A stretch of DNA of 64,000 nucleotides from Sphingomonas ginsenosidimutans (GTDB taxonomy: Bacteria; Pseudomonadota; Alphaproteobacteria; Sphingomonadales; Sphingomonadaceae). A model generated the notes under the pieces. It was not told where the DNA came from. It was given only the letters and a program-made list of their open reading frames with translations, and did no database searches. Position 1 is the stretch's first letter. The number at the start of each line of letters is the position of its first letter. The translations under genes were made by a program, and so were the position numbers. Location of the stretch: contig NZ_NWVD01000003.1 of the NCBI RefSeq assembly GCF_002374835.1, positions 372,001 through 436,000 of the forward strand, given 5' to 3'. This document shows positions 25,228 to 33,821 of the stretch, one piece after another.

Positions 25228-25938
25228 TCAGTTCGTCGTGCTGACCGTCCAGGTCGCGCTGACGATCCCCGGCCGCCGCGCGATATGCGCGACGATCCGG
25301 TCGAGGTCGGTGGCCTCCGCGCTGGTCGGCAGCAGCGCGGCGGCCAGTTCGACGGCGGCGTCCGATTCGGTCATCACCTCGATCTCGCGCACCGGATAAT
25401 CGTGGACCTCCAGCTCCTCGTACAGCAGGTCGCGCGCCATCGATACGCGCTCGGGCGCGCAGACCACGTGGACGCGGTACAGCGCCTCGGTATGGCGTTC
25501 GGCGATCGGGCGGCGGTTCACGAAATCGACCAGCGGACGCAGCATCGTATTGCCCGCCAGTACGAAGCCGGCGACCACCGCCGCCTCCGCCAGCCGCCCG
25601 ACCCCGGCGAACGCGCCGACCGCGGCCGACGTCCACAGCGTCGCGGCGGTGTTGAGGCCGCGCACCTGCGTGCCTTCCTTCATGATGACGCCCGCACCCA
25701 GGAAGCCGATGCCCGACACGACATAGGCGATCACCCGTGCGCCGCCGTCCTGCCCGGCGGTCTGCACCCCCAGGTCGACGAACGCCGCCGCGCCCACCGC
25801 GACCAGCACGTTGGTGCGCAGCCCCGCGGTGCGTTGCCGCCACTGTCGCTCCAGCCCGATCGCGGTGCCCAGCACGAACGCGGTCGCCAGCGCGCACAGC
25901 AGCCGCCAGCTGTCGGTCAGGGGGAAGATCGTCTCCAC
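25228..25938 (-). CDS. MgtC/SapB family membrane protein
   Basis: A 236-residue protein with about five membrane segments followed by a soluble C-terminal domain (from about residue 150) of ACT-like beta-alpha pattern. Signatures are FVLGTAIGLERQW with TAGLRTNVLVAVGAA, SGIGFLGAGVIMKEG, and GLNTAATLWTSAAVG. MgtC proteins modulate membrane ATP synthase and adaptation to low magnesium or acid in pathogens; the role in a free-living bacterium is less clear. It stands alone, convergent with the acyl-CoA dehydrogenase operon. Confidence 0.92.
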   Translation of the reverse strand: METIFPLTDSWRLLCALATAFVLGTAIGLERQWRQRTAGLRTNVLVAVGAAAFVDLGVQTAGQDGGARVIAYVVSGIGFLGAGVIMKEGTQVRGLNTAATLWTSAAVGAFAGVGRLAEAAVVAGFVLAGNTMLRPLVDFVNRRPIAERHTEALYRVHVVCAPERVSMARDLLYEELEVHDYPVREIEVMTESDAAVELAAALLPTSAEATDLDRIVAHIARRPGIVSATWTVSTTN

Positions 25939-26016
25939 GGCGCGCGCGGTGCGCCGCGAATGTGACGTTCGCGTGACGCCGGACCCGTTCCCGCCGTCAC
26001 GACGGGCGCCGGATCG

Positions 26017-26364
26017 TCAGTTCTGCTTCTTCTCGGCCGGCGCCTGTTCGTCGGCGGCATCGCGGTTGGCGCGCGCGGTCATGCCGGTGACGGAGGCGTC
26101 GTCCAGCATCTGCTCGTCGGGCGCGGGCGGCGGCGCCTCGGGCAGCGCGGCGACATTCTCGACCGGAGTCGGCGCGGCGGTGGGCATCGGCTCCGGCGTC
26201 GGCGTGGCCTCGGCCGGGGCGATCTCCTCGACCGCCATGTTGGTGTCCGCCGGCGGGGTCTCCGGCTCATCATGGCGCGAACAGCCCGCCAGCGCGGTCG
26301 CCGCCAGCACGGTCGCCAGGAAAAGCGGGGTCGAACGCTTGGTCACATGGATTCCTTTGCTCAT
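26017..26364 (-). CDS. Small lipoprotein with Pro/Glu/Ala-rich body
   Basis: A 115-residue protein with a signal peptide and lipobox (ATALAGC; Cys28 would be lipidated). The rest is disordered and acidic, rich in Pro, Ala, Thr and Glu, with no recognisable domain. Its start overlaps the stop of the L,D-transpeptidase gene by four bases, so it is co-translated and may work in the same envelope process, but the function is unknown. Confidence 0.8.
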   Translation of the reverse strand: MSKGIHVTKRSTPLFLATVLAATALAGCSRHDEPETPPADTNMAVEEIAPAEATPTPEPMPTAAPTPVENVAALPEAPPPAPDEQMLDDASVTGMTARANRDAADEQAPAEKKQN

Positions 26365-27839
26365 GTCGTCGCCTGTGCCTGTACCTGCGAACGCCGCTCG
26401 ATCGTAGCCGCCAGTTTCGCATCCCAGCCATAGGGATCATCCCGGAAGCCGACCTGCCCGTCGGCGCTGGCGAAGGCGGTCCAGTAGAGCAGGTACACCG
26501 TGACCGGCTCCGCCATGCGCGCGCGCACCGTCTTGCCGGCCGCGACCGCGGCGTCGATCGCGTCGGGCTGCCATTCGGGGGTGGTCCTCAGCAAGAGCTT
26601 GGCCAGTTCGTCGGGCTTTTCCAGCCGGACGCAGCCGTGGCTGGCCAGCCGGTCGAACCGCGAAAAGCCCGATTGCGCGGGCGTGTCGTGCAGGTACACC
26701 GCGAAATCGTTGGGGAAATCGAACTTGAACCGGCCCAGCGCGCTGCGCTCCGACGCCTGCTGCAATCTCTTGCTGCCGTCGCCATTGTCGATCACGCGGA
26801 AGCCGTTGCGCTTCAGATAGCCGGGGTTGGCGCGTTCCTTGGGCCACAATTCCTTGGTCGCGATCGACGTCGGTACGTTCCATGGCGGGTTGATGACGAT
26901 GCTGTTGATCTTGGAGATCAGCATCGGCGTCTCGTTCCCCGGACGCCCGGTCACCGCCTTCATCGACATCACCGGCGCATCGCCGTCGAACGCGGTCAGC
27001 ACCGCCGCGGCGATGTTCACCTGCACGCGCTTCTGGTCCAGCCGCGGCGGCAGCCAGCGCCAGCGTTCCAGATTGGCCATGATCTGGCGGATGCGCCGTT
27101 CGACCGGCACGTTGAGCGCAGCCATCGTCTGCGACCCGACGGTGCCAACGGGGTTCAGGCCATAGCGCCGCTGCGCGCGCCGCACCGCGTCGAGCAACGC
27201 GGCGTCGAACGTGTCGCCGCTCTTCGCAACCTGCGGGTCCTCCGCCGCCAGCCGCGCGCGCAGCGTGGCGACCGCCGGCCCCCGCGAACCGAAGACGGGC
27301 GCGGTCGCCACCACCGGCCAGCCGCCGTCCGCGGCGATCCGGTGATAGCGCGCCAGCCCCGCGACCAGCGCGTCATAGCCGACATAGGGCGGGGGCAGCG
27401 CGCGCACCCAGGCCGACAGTCGGTCGTTCGCCACCGCCGCGGCGAAATCGGGCAGCGGATCGTAGGCGGGCGGGCGGATGCCCCAGTCGCGCTGGAAATC
27501 CTCCGGCATCAACCGCCCGCTGCGGATCGCGCGTGCATGGTCGAGCGCCGCACGCACCAGCGCCGCGCCGTCCAGCCGGTCGAGGTCGGTGCGCCGGGAA
27601 TAGCGCAGCCCCTGCGCCACTTCGTCGTCGGCGATCAGCGTCGCCAGCTGCCTCGCCTGCGCCGCAGACAGCGTGGGCAGTGTCACCGGCGCGCGCGCGA
27701 CCGGCGCCAGCGGGCCGGGCTGAGTGGGGGCGGGCGGGGTGATCGTCGGAACGGGCGCGGGCACCTGCGCCGCCGCCTGCCCCGCGATCGCCGCCGCCGT
27801 CACCCCGATCATCGCCTGCCGTGCGAGCCGCGCGATCAT
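26361..27839 (-). CDS. L,D-transpeptidase (YcbB/LdtD-like) with peptidoglycan-binding domain
   Basis: Makes 3-3 cross-links in peptidoglycan in the periplasm. It has 492 residues from the ATG at 27839, which opens a signal peptide (MIARLARQAMIGVTAAAIAG). The peptidoglycan-binding-like region contains VFGSRGPAVATLRARL and RRYGLNPVGTVGSQTMAALN. The YkuD catalytic domain holds SHGCVRLEKP with nucleophile Cys403. The longer frame upstream is not convincing and would overlap the divergent acetyltransferase promoter. The small lipoprotein gene overlaps its end. Confidence 0.92.
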   Translation of the reverse strand: MIARLARQAMIGVTAAAIAGQAAAQVPAPVPTITPPAPTQPGPLAPVARAPVTLPTLSAAQARQLATLIADDEVAQGLRYSRRTDLDRLDGAALVRAALDHARAIRSGRLMPEDFQRDWGIRPPAYDPLPDFAAAVANDRLSAWVRALPPPYVGYDALVAGLARYHRIAADGGWPVVATAPVFGSRGPAVATLRARLAAEDPQVAKSGDTFDAALLDAVRRAQRRYGLNPVGTVGSQTMAALNVPVERRIRQIMANLERWRWLPPRLDQKRVQVNIAAAVLTAFDGDAPVMSMKAVTGRPGNETPMLISKINSIVINPPWNVPTSIATKELWPKERANPGYLKRNGFRVIDNGDGSKRLQQASERSALGRFKFDFPNDFAVYLHDTPAQSGFSRFDRLASHGCVRLEKPDELAKLLLRTTPEWQPDAIDAAVAAGKTVRARMAEPVTVYLLYWTAFASADGQVGFRDDPYGWDAKLAATIERRSQVQAQATT

Positions 27840-27973
27840 CGCCTGCCCCGATCCGTCCACCCTGTCGATCTCCCCGGTCGTCGTCGCGCCCCATATGGCG
27901 GTGCACACCCTGCTGGCCAATGAACAAGCGAAAAGAAGCTGCGGTTGCACGGTGGATGTGGTGAAGCGACGTG

Positions 27974-28465
27974 ATGCAGATCAGGCCCGCCACCCCCACC
28001 GACGCCGATGCGATCGCCGCGATCCTCCTGCCGGTGTTCCGCGCGGGCGATACCTATGCGATCGAATGCGACATCTCGCGCGACGCCGCGCTCGCTTACT
28101 GGATGGCGCCCGCGCACGACGTGTCGGTAGCGGTCGGCGACGATGGCGAACTGCTGGGCACCTTCTACCTGCGCGCGAACCAGCGCGGCGGCGGTGCGCA
28201 TGTCGCCAATGCCGGTTACGTCACCGCCGCCGCGGCGCGCGGGCGCGGGGTGGCGCGCGCGATGTGCGCGCATTCGCTGGACCGGGCGCGCGCCGCCGGG
28301 TTCCGCGCGATGCAGTTCAACTTCGTCGTCGCCACCAACGAACGCGCCGTCGCGCTGTGGCGCGGGTCGGGCTTCGCGGTCGTGGGCACCCTGCCGCGCG
28401 CGTTCGACCACCCGCAGCACGGGCTGGTCGATGCGCTGGTGATGTACCGCGATCTGGCACAATAG
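27974..28465 (+). CDS. GNAT family N-acetyltransferase
   Basis: A 163-residue acetyltransferase. The acetyl-CoA binding motif is AAARGRGVARAMCAHSLDRAR (R/QxxGxG/A form), followed by FNFVVATNERAVALWRGSGFAVVGTLP, a very typical GNAT C-terminal half. I chose ATG 27974 over the GTG just before it. The acceptor substrate is unknown. The gene is divergent from the L,D-transpeptidase and 35 bases upstream of the nitronate monooxygenase gene. Confidence 0.92.
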   Translation: MQIRPATPTDADAIAAILLPVFRAGDTYAIECDISRDAALAYWMAPAHDVSVAVGDDGELLGTFYLRANQRGGGAHVANAGYVTAAAARGRGVARAMCAHSLDRARAAGFRAMQFNFVVATNERAVALWRGSGFAVVGTLPRAFDHPQHGLVDALVMYRDLAQ

Positions 28466-28500
28466 TTGCCGCGCGCGCGGCCGCGTTCTACGGCTGGGCG

Positions 28501-29565
28501 ATGACCGATACGCTGACCGCCCCCGCTGCCGATTCCGCCCGCGAAACCACCACCGGCGCCGCGCGCCTTGCGCGCCGCATGGAACGCGGCGCGGCGTTCC
28601 TGGGCGCGGACGTCGCGATCATGGCGGGCGCGATGTCGTGGGTGTCGGAACGCCATCTGGTCGCGGCGATGTCGAACGCGGGCGGGTTCGGCGTGATCGC
28701 GTGCGGCGCGATGACCCCCGAACTGCTCGATGCCGAGATCGCGGGGACGAAGGCGCTGACGACCCGCGCGTTCGGCGTCAACCTCATCACCATGCACCCG
28801 CAGCTGACCGATCTGATCGCGGTATGCGCGCGCCACGGCGTCGGGCATGTCGTGCTGGCCGGCGGGCTGCCGCCCAAGGGCTCGCTGGAGGCGATCAAGG
28901 CATCGGGCGCGAAGGTCATCTGCTTCGCCCCCACGCTGGCGCTGGCCAAGAAGCTGATCCGGTCGGGCGTCGACGCGCTGGTGATCGAGGGGATGGAGGC
29001 CGGCGGCCATATCGGCCCCGTGTCCACCAGCGTGCTGGCGCAGGAAATGCTGCCCGAGATCGCCGATCAGGTGCCGGTGTTCGTCGCCGGCGGGATCGGC
29101 CGGGGGGAGGCGATCGCCGGCTATCTCGACATGGGCGCGGCGGGCGTCCAGCTGGGCACGCGCTTCGTCTGCGCGACCGAGAGCATCGCGCACCCCAATT
29201 TCAAGAAGGCGTTCATCCGCGCCAGCGCGCGCGACGCGGTCGCCAGCGTGCAGATCGACCCGCGCCTGCCGGTGATCCCGGTGCGCGCGCTCAAGAATGC
29301 CGGGTCGGAGCTGTTCACCGCGAAGCAGCGCGAGGTCGCGCAGTCGCTCGACGAGGGCGCGGTCGCGATGGCCGAGGCGCAGTTGCAGATCGAACATTAC
29401 TGGGCCGGCGCGCTGCGCCGCGCGGTGATCGACGGCGATGTCGAACATGGCAGCGTGATGGCCGGCCAGTCGGTCGGCATGGTGACGAAGGAAGAACCCG
29501 TCGCCGACATCATCGCCGCGTTGATGGCGGAGGCCGCCGAGGCGCTGGACCGCCGCACGCGCTGA
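28501..29565 (+). CDS. Nitronate monooxygenase family protein (NPD/2-nitropropane dioxygenase-like)
   Basis: A 354-residue FMN-dependent TIM-barrel protein. Marks are IMAGAMSWVSERHLVAAMSNAGGFGVIACG near the N-terminus, VIEGMEAGGHIGP with the histidine seen in the family, PVFVAGGIGRGEAIAGYLDMGAAGVQLGTRF for FMN phosphate binding. Members oxidise toxic nitronates such as propionate-3-nitronate, but the family also includes enoyl-ACP reductase-like and other proteins, so the substrate is provisional. The upstream frame extension is noise. Confidence 0.88.
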   Translation: MTDTLTAPAADSARETTTGAARLARRMERGAAFLGADVAIMAGAMSWVSERHLVAAMSNAGGFGVIACGAMTPELLDAEIAGTKALTTRAFGVNLITMHPQLTDLIAVCARHGVGHVVLAGGLPPKGSLEAIKASGAKVICFAPTLALAKKLIRSGVDALVIEGMEAGGHIGPVSTSVLAQEMLPEIADQVPVFVAGGIGRGEAIAGYLDMGAAGVQLGTRFVCATESIAHPNFKKAFIRASARDAVASVQIDPRLPVIPVRALKNAGSELFTAKQREVAQSLDEGAVAMAEAQLQIEHYWAGALRRAVIDGDVEHGSVMAGQSVGMVTKEEPVADIIAALMAEAAEALDRRTR

Positions 29566-29608
29566 GCGTCGCGATCCCGGCGTCGAGCCTTCAGTCCATC
29601 CTGCAAAC

Positions 29609-29691
29609 CGTCATCCCAGCGAAGGCTGGGATCTCATGCCGGCAGGGCGCCGCAGGAGCCGCGAAAGGCCCCGGCCTTCGCTGGGGCGACG
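29609..29691. repeat. Intergenic inverted repeat, type 2
   Basis: The arms CGTCATCCCAGCGAAGGCTG and (reverse-complemented) CGTCGCCCCAGCGAAGGCCG face each other across about 31 bases, between the nitronate monooxygenase and otsB genes. This motif is very common in sphingomonad intergenic DNA. A half copy is found at 40836-40862. Such elements may form RNA hairpins or be mobilised by a REP-associated transposase; none is encoded here. Confidence 0.75.
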
Positions 29692-29785
29692 ATTCTGGCG
29701 ACATGCCGGGCGGAAGCACGATCCAACCGCGCGGCATCTCCTTTCCGCATTGCACCATCGGCCGTCGCGGGCCACCTAGGCGCGC

Positions 29786-30535
29786 ATGAGCGCCTCCCTT
29801 CCGCCCCCGCCCGCCGATCTGCTGGCCGGCGCCAGCCTGTTCCTCGATTTCGACGGTACGCTGGTCGAGCTGGCCGCCACCCCCGATGCGGTGGCGGTCG
29901 CGCCCGAACTGCCCGGTCTGCTCGAACGGCTGGCGGCGCGTCTGCCCGGCGGGGTCGCGATCGTCAGCGGGCGTCCGGTGCATGAGGTGCGCGCGCTGAT
30001 CGCGCCCGCCGCGCTGGTGATCGCGGGCAGCCACGGGCTGGAGATCGCCGACTCCGACGGCACCGTCCACGCGCCCGATCGCCCCGCCGCGCTAGACGCC
30101 GCGCTGGCCGCCGCGCACGACTTGGCCGCTGCGCACGACGGCATGCTGGTGGAGGACAAGCCATTCGGCGTCGGCCTCCACTATCGCCGCGCGCCGCATG
30201 CCGGCGATGCCGCCGCCGCGTTTGCCGATAGGCTGGCCGCGCGCCACGGGCTGGTCGTCCAGCATGGCAAGATGGTGGTGGAACTGCGCCTGCCCGGCCG
30301 GGACAAGGGCGCGGCGGTCGATCTGTTGATGACGGAACCGGAACGGCGCCACGCGCGTCCTGTGTTCATGGGGGACGACGTGACCGACGAGGCGGGCTTC
30401 CATGCCGCGCGTGCGCTGGGTGGCGCCGGCGTGCTGGTCGGTGCGCCGCGCGCGACCGCCGCGTCCTACCGCCTTGCCGGCGTTGCCGACGCGCTCGCCT
30501 TTCTTGACGCCGCCACCGCACGGGGGGATGCATGA
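29786..30535 (+). CDS. otsB: Trehalose-6-phosphate phosphatase
   Basis: Removes phosphate from trehalose 6-phosphate, the second step of trehalose synthesis. It has 249 residues of the HAD superfamily: motif I FLDFDGTLVEL near residue 18 (two aspartates), VSGRPVHEV, the cap with HGLEI, and motif IV GDDVTDEAGF. It is the first gene of an otsB-GH15-otsA operon with overlapping starts and stops (ATGA at 30532). Confidence 0.95.
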   Translation: MSASLPPPPADLLAGASLFLDFDGTLVELAATPDAVAVAPELPGLLERLAARLPGGVAIVSGRPVHEVRALIAPAALVIAGSHGLEIADSDGTVHAPDRPAALDAALAAAHDLAAAHDGMLVEDKPFGVGLHYRRAPHAGDAAAAFADRLAARHGLVVQHGKMVVELRLPGRDKGAAVDLLMTEPERRHARPVFMGDDVTDEAGFHAARALGGAGVLVGAPRATAASYRLAGVADALAFLDAATARGDA

Positions 30536-32331
30536 CGACGACGCTGGATCTGTGGCCGATCGGCAATTGCCAGGTCAGCGCGCTGGTCGATCGTGCCGGC
30601 CGCTTCGTATGGGGCTGCGTGCCGCGCGTCGATGGCGATCCGTTGTTCTCCGCGCTGCTGGGCGGCGAGGCGCCCGACACCGGCTTCTGGGGGATCGGCC
30701 TGGAGGATTCGGTGTCGGTGGAGCAGGAATATATCCGCAACACCCCGATCCTGGTCACCACCCATCGCGACGCGCACGGCGGCGCGATCGAGGTGATCGA
30801 TTTCTGCCCGCGATTCCAGCGGGAGGGGCGCACCTACCGCCCGGTCGCCTTCGCGCGGATCGTCCGCCCGGTGGCGGGCAGTCCGCGCGTGCGGGTGCAG
30901 CTGCGCCCGACCTGCGGCTGGGGCGGGGGGTGCCGCGAACAGATCGGCGGATCGAACCATTTGCGGCTGCTGATGGATACGATCGCGCTGCGGCTGACCA
31001 CCACCGCGCCGATCGCGATGGTGCAGGGCGAACGCGCGTTCCGCGTCGAACGCCCGCTGCACTTCTTCCTCGGGCCGGACGAAAGCTTCCAGGGCGATCT
31101 GGCCGCGACGGTCGACCTGATGCTGTATCGCACGACGCACGAATGGCAGTCGTGGGTGCGCGGGCTGGCCGTCCCGCTGGAATGGCAGGATGTCGTCATC
31201 CGCTGCGCGATCACGCTGAAACTGTGCCAGCATGAGGAAACCGGCGCGATCGTCGCGGCGCTGACCACCTCGATCCCCGAACATGCCGGGTCGCAGCGCA
31301 ACTGGGACTATCGCTTCTGCTGGATCCGCGACGCCTATTACACGGTGCAGGCGCTCAACCGCCTCGGCGCGCTCGACGTGCTGGAGGGCTATCTGGGCTA
31401 TCTGCGCAACATCGTCGATGCCGCCAGCCATGACGAGCAGCGCGGCGGGCACATCCAGCCGCTGTACGGCGTGCTGGGCGAGGCGCACCTGCCCGAACGG
31501 ATCGAGACGACGCTGCCCGGCTATCGCGGCATGGGGCCGGTGCGCGTCGGCAACCAGGCGGCCGAACAGATCCAGCACGATGCCTATGGCCAGATCGTGC
31601 TGTGTTCGGTCCACGCCTTCTTCGACCAGCGGCTGTTCCGCATCGCGGGGCAGGAGGATTTCGAATCGCTCGAACATGTCGGCGACCGCGCCTGGGCCTA
31701 TTACGATCAGCCCGACGCCGGCCTGTGGGAGCTGCGCACGCGCCAGAGCGTCCACACCTATTCCTCGGCGATGTGCTGGGCGGCGTGCGACCGGCTGGCA
31801 AACGCTGCCGAACGGCTCGGCCTGCCCGAGCGGCGGGCGCTGTGGGCCGGGCGCGCCGACACGATCCGCACGCGCATCGAGGAGGCGGCGTGGCGCGAGG
31901 GGACGCGGCGCATGTCCGCGACCTTCGGCGGCGACGACCTGGATGCCAGCGTGCTGCAATTGCTCGACCTGCGCTTCTTCGCCGCCGACGATCCGCGCTT
32001 CATCGACACGCTGACCGCGATCGAAACCGGGCTGCGGCGCGGCTCGACGATGCTGCGCTACGATACCGAGGATGATTTCGGCCTGCCCGAAACCGCGTTC
32101 AATTTCTGCACCTTCTGGCTGATCGAGGCACTGTTCCTAACCGGGCGCAGCGACGAGGCGCGCGTTTTGTTCGAAGAGATGCTGTCCCGCCGCACCGCCG
32201 CGGGGCTGCTGTCGGAGGATATCGATCCGACGACGGGCGAATTGTGGGGCAATTACCCGCAGACCTACTCGCTGGTCGGCATGATCAATTGCGCCGCGAT
32301 GTTGAGCAAACCATGGAGTAGTATCCGTTGA
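30532..32331 (+). CDS. Glycoside hydrolase family 15 protein (glucoamylase/trehalase-like)
   Basis: A 599-residue protein. An N-terminal beta-domain (about residues 1-220) precedes the (alpha/alpha)6 barrel with NWDYRFCWIRDAYYTVQAL, HIQPLYGV, and the ending ETAFNFCTFWLIEALFLTGR that is typical of GH15. Bacterial members include glucoamylases and trehalases. Position between otsB and otsA suggests it acts on trehalose or a related alpha-glucan, perhaps for recycling; no signal peptide, so cytoplasmic. It overlaps both neighbours by four bases. Confidence 0.92.
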   Translation: MTTTLDLWPIGNCQVSALVDRAGRFVWGCVPRVDGDPLFSALLGGEAPDTGFWGIGLEDSVSVEQEYIRNTPILVTTHRDAHGGAIEVIDFCPRFQREGRTYRPVAFARIVRPVAGSPRVRVQLRPTCGWGGGCREQIGGSNHLRLLMDTIALRLTTTAPIAMVQGERAFRVERPLHFFLGPDESFQGDLAATVDLMLYRTTHEWQSWVRGLAVPLEWQDVVIRCAITLKLCQHEETGAIVAALTTSIPEHAGSQRNWDYRFCWIRDAYYTVQALNRLGALDVLEGYLGYLRNIVDAASHDEQRGGHIQPLYGVLGEAHLPERIETTLPGYRGMGPVRVGNQAAEQIQHDAYGQIVLCSVHAFFDQRLFRIAGQEDFESLEHVGDRAWAYYDQPDAGLWELRTRQSVHTYSSAMCWAACDRLANAAERLGLPERRALWAGRADTIRTRIEEAAWREGTRRMSATFGGDDLDASVLQLLDLRFFAADDPRFIDTLTAIETGLRRGSTMLRYDTEDDFGLPETAFNFCTFWLIEALFLTGRSDEARVLFEEMLSRRTAAGLLSEDIDPTTGELWGNYPQTYSLVGMINCAAMLSKPWSSIR

Positions 32332-33710
32332 GCCGCCTGATCGTCATCTCCAACCGGGTCAGCGCCCCCACCGGCTCCACGTCGGGCGCACAGGGCGGGC
32401 TGGCGGTGGCGATGGCGGCGGCGCTGCGCGCCAACGGCGGGCTGTGGTTCGGCTGGTCGGGGGAACAGACCGACCAGTTCACCGGCCATATCAACTTCCA
32501 GCGCGCGCACGGCGTTACCACCGCGACCGTCGATCTGGAGGAACAGGACGTCCAGGAATATTACGACGGCTACGCCAACCGGACGTTGTGGCCGCTGTTC
32601 CACTATCGCATCGACCTGGCCGAATATGAGCGCGATTTCGCCGGCGGCTACCAACGCACGAACCAGCGGTTCGCCGACACGGTGCGTCCGCTGATCGAGG
32701 CGGACGATCTGGTGTGGATCCAGGATTACCACATGTTCCCGCTGGGGGCGGAGCTGCGCCAGCGCGGCTGCGACAACCGCATGGGCTTCTTCCTCCACAT
32801 TCCCTGGCCGCCGCGCCGCCTGCTGGGGACGCTGCCGGGTGCGCGGGCGCTGGTCGAATCGATGTTCGCCTACGACCTGATCGGTTTCCATACCGAGGAA
32901 TGGCTGGAATCCTTCTGCGACTATGCGCGGCAGGATATGGGCGCGGTGATCGAGGACGGCGTCGCGCGGCTGGGCGACCGTAGCGTCGAATTGATCGCCT
33001 GCCCGATCGGGATCGACGCGTCGGCGTTCGCCGACATGTCGAAAAGCGTCAACGCCCGGCTCGCCTATCGCCGGATGCGCGATTCGGCGGACGGGCGCGA
33101 CATGATCGTCGGGGTCGACCGGCTCGACTATTCGAAGGGGCTGGAGGAGCGATTCCTCGGCTACGAACGCTTCCTGATCGAGCATCCGGAGGAGCGCAAG
33201 GAAGTGTTCCTGCTCCAGATCGCGCCGCCCAGCCGCGTCTCGGTCGAAAGCTACCAGCGCATCCGCCAGTCGCTGGAGGGGCTGTCGGGGCGGATCAACG
33301 GCGAATATGCCGATGTCGACTGGGTGCCGATCCGCTACGTCAACCAGGGCTATCCGCGCGATCAGCTGGCCGGCATCTACCGCGCGGCGAAGATCGGGCT
33401 GGTGACGCCCCTGCGCGACGGCATGAACCTGGTGGCGAAGGAATATGTCGCTGCGCAGGATCCGGAGGATCCCGGCGTGCTGGTGCTGTCGCGCTTCGCC
33501 GGTGCGGCGGAACAGATGGGCGATGCGCTGCTGGTCAATCCGTACAGTGCGGAGGAGATGGCCGACGCGATCTGCCAGGCGCTCCGGATGCCGCGCGACG
33601 AACGGGTGCGGCGCTGGGAAAAGCTGATGGCCGGGGTGCAGGAACGCGACGTGACGTGGTGGGCGGACCGTTTCCTGGCCGCGCTGCGGCGCGCGGAAGT
33701 GGACGCCTGA
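32328..33710 (+). CDS. otsA: Alpha,alpha-trehalose-phosphate synthase (UDP-forming)
   Basis: Joins UDP-glucose and glucose 6-phosphate into trehalose 6-phosphate. It has 460 residues of the GT20 family. Visible motifs are VISNRVSAP with the GGLAVAM loop, WFGWSG, WIQDYHMFPLG, FFLHIPWPP, GVDRLDYSKGLEERF and the donor-binding PLRDGMNLVAKEYVA. Length and start are normal. It completes the trehalose operon and is followed by two hairpins before a convergent TonB-dependent receptor gene. Confidence 0.97.
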   Translation: MSRLIVISNRVSAPTGSTSGAQGGLAVAMAAALRANGGLWFGWSGEQTDQFTGHINFQRAHGVTTATVDLEEQDVQEYYDGYANRTLWPLFHYRIDLAEYERDFAGGYQRTNQRFADTVRPLIEADDLVWIQDYHMFPLGAELRQRGCDNRMGFFLHIPWPPRRLLGTLPGARALVESMFAYDLIGFHTEEWLESFCDYARQDMGAVIEDGVARLGDRSVELIACPIGIDASAFADMSKSVNARLAYRRMRDSADGRDMIVGVDRLDYSKGLEERFLGYERFLIEHPEERKEVFLLQIAPPSRVSVESYQRIRQSLEGLSGRINGEYADVDWVPIRYVNQGYPRDQLAGIYRAAKIGLVTPLRDGMNLVAKEYVAAQDPEDPGVLVLSRFAGAAEQMGDALLVNPYSAEEMADAICQALRMPRDERVRRWEKLMAGVQERDVTWWADRFLAALRRAEVDA

Positions 33711-33730
33711 CACCGCCGCGATGACCCGGT

Positions 33731-33770
33731 CTGCGTCCCCGCATGCACGAGGGGCCGTGCAGGGACGCAG
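33731..33770. terminator. Long bulged hairpin downstream of otsA
   Basis: CTGCGTCCC (33731-33739) pairs with GGGACGCAG (33762-33770). An inner arm, TGCACG, pairs with CGTGCA around a six-base loop, with a four-base bulge on the left side. It lies 21 bases after the otsA stop. Confidence 0.55.
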
Positions 33771-33777
33771 TGGGGGT

Positions 33778-33809
33778 ACCGGCCTTCCCGCCCCCGCTGG
33801 AAGGCCGGT
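33778..33809. terminator. Eleven-base perfect hairpin between convergent genes
   Basis: ACCGGCCTTCC pairs perfectly with GGAAGGCCGGT around a ten-base loop, just after the previous hairpin and 12 bases from the receptor gene's stop. It is probably a bidirectional transcription barrier; a short TGTCTCT run follows on the plus strand. Confidence 0.65.
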
Positions 33810-33821
33810 GTCTCTAGAGCG

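Noticed and set aside
27840..27950. N-terminal extension of the L,D-transpeptidase
   Set aside because: The signal peptide begins at 27839; the 37 residues before it are not signal-like and lie in the divergent promoter region.
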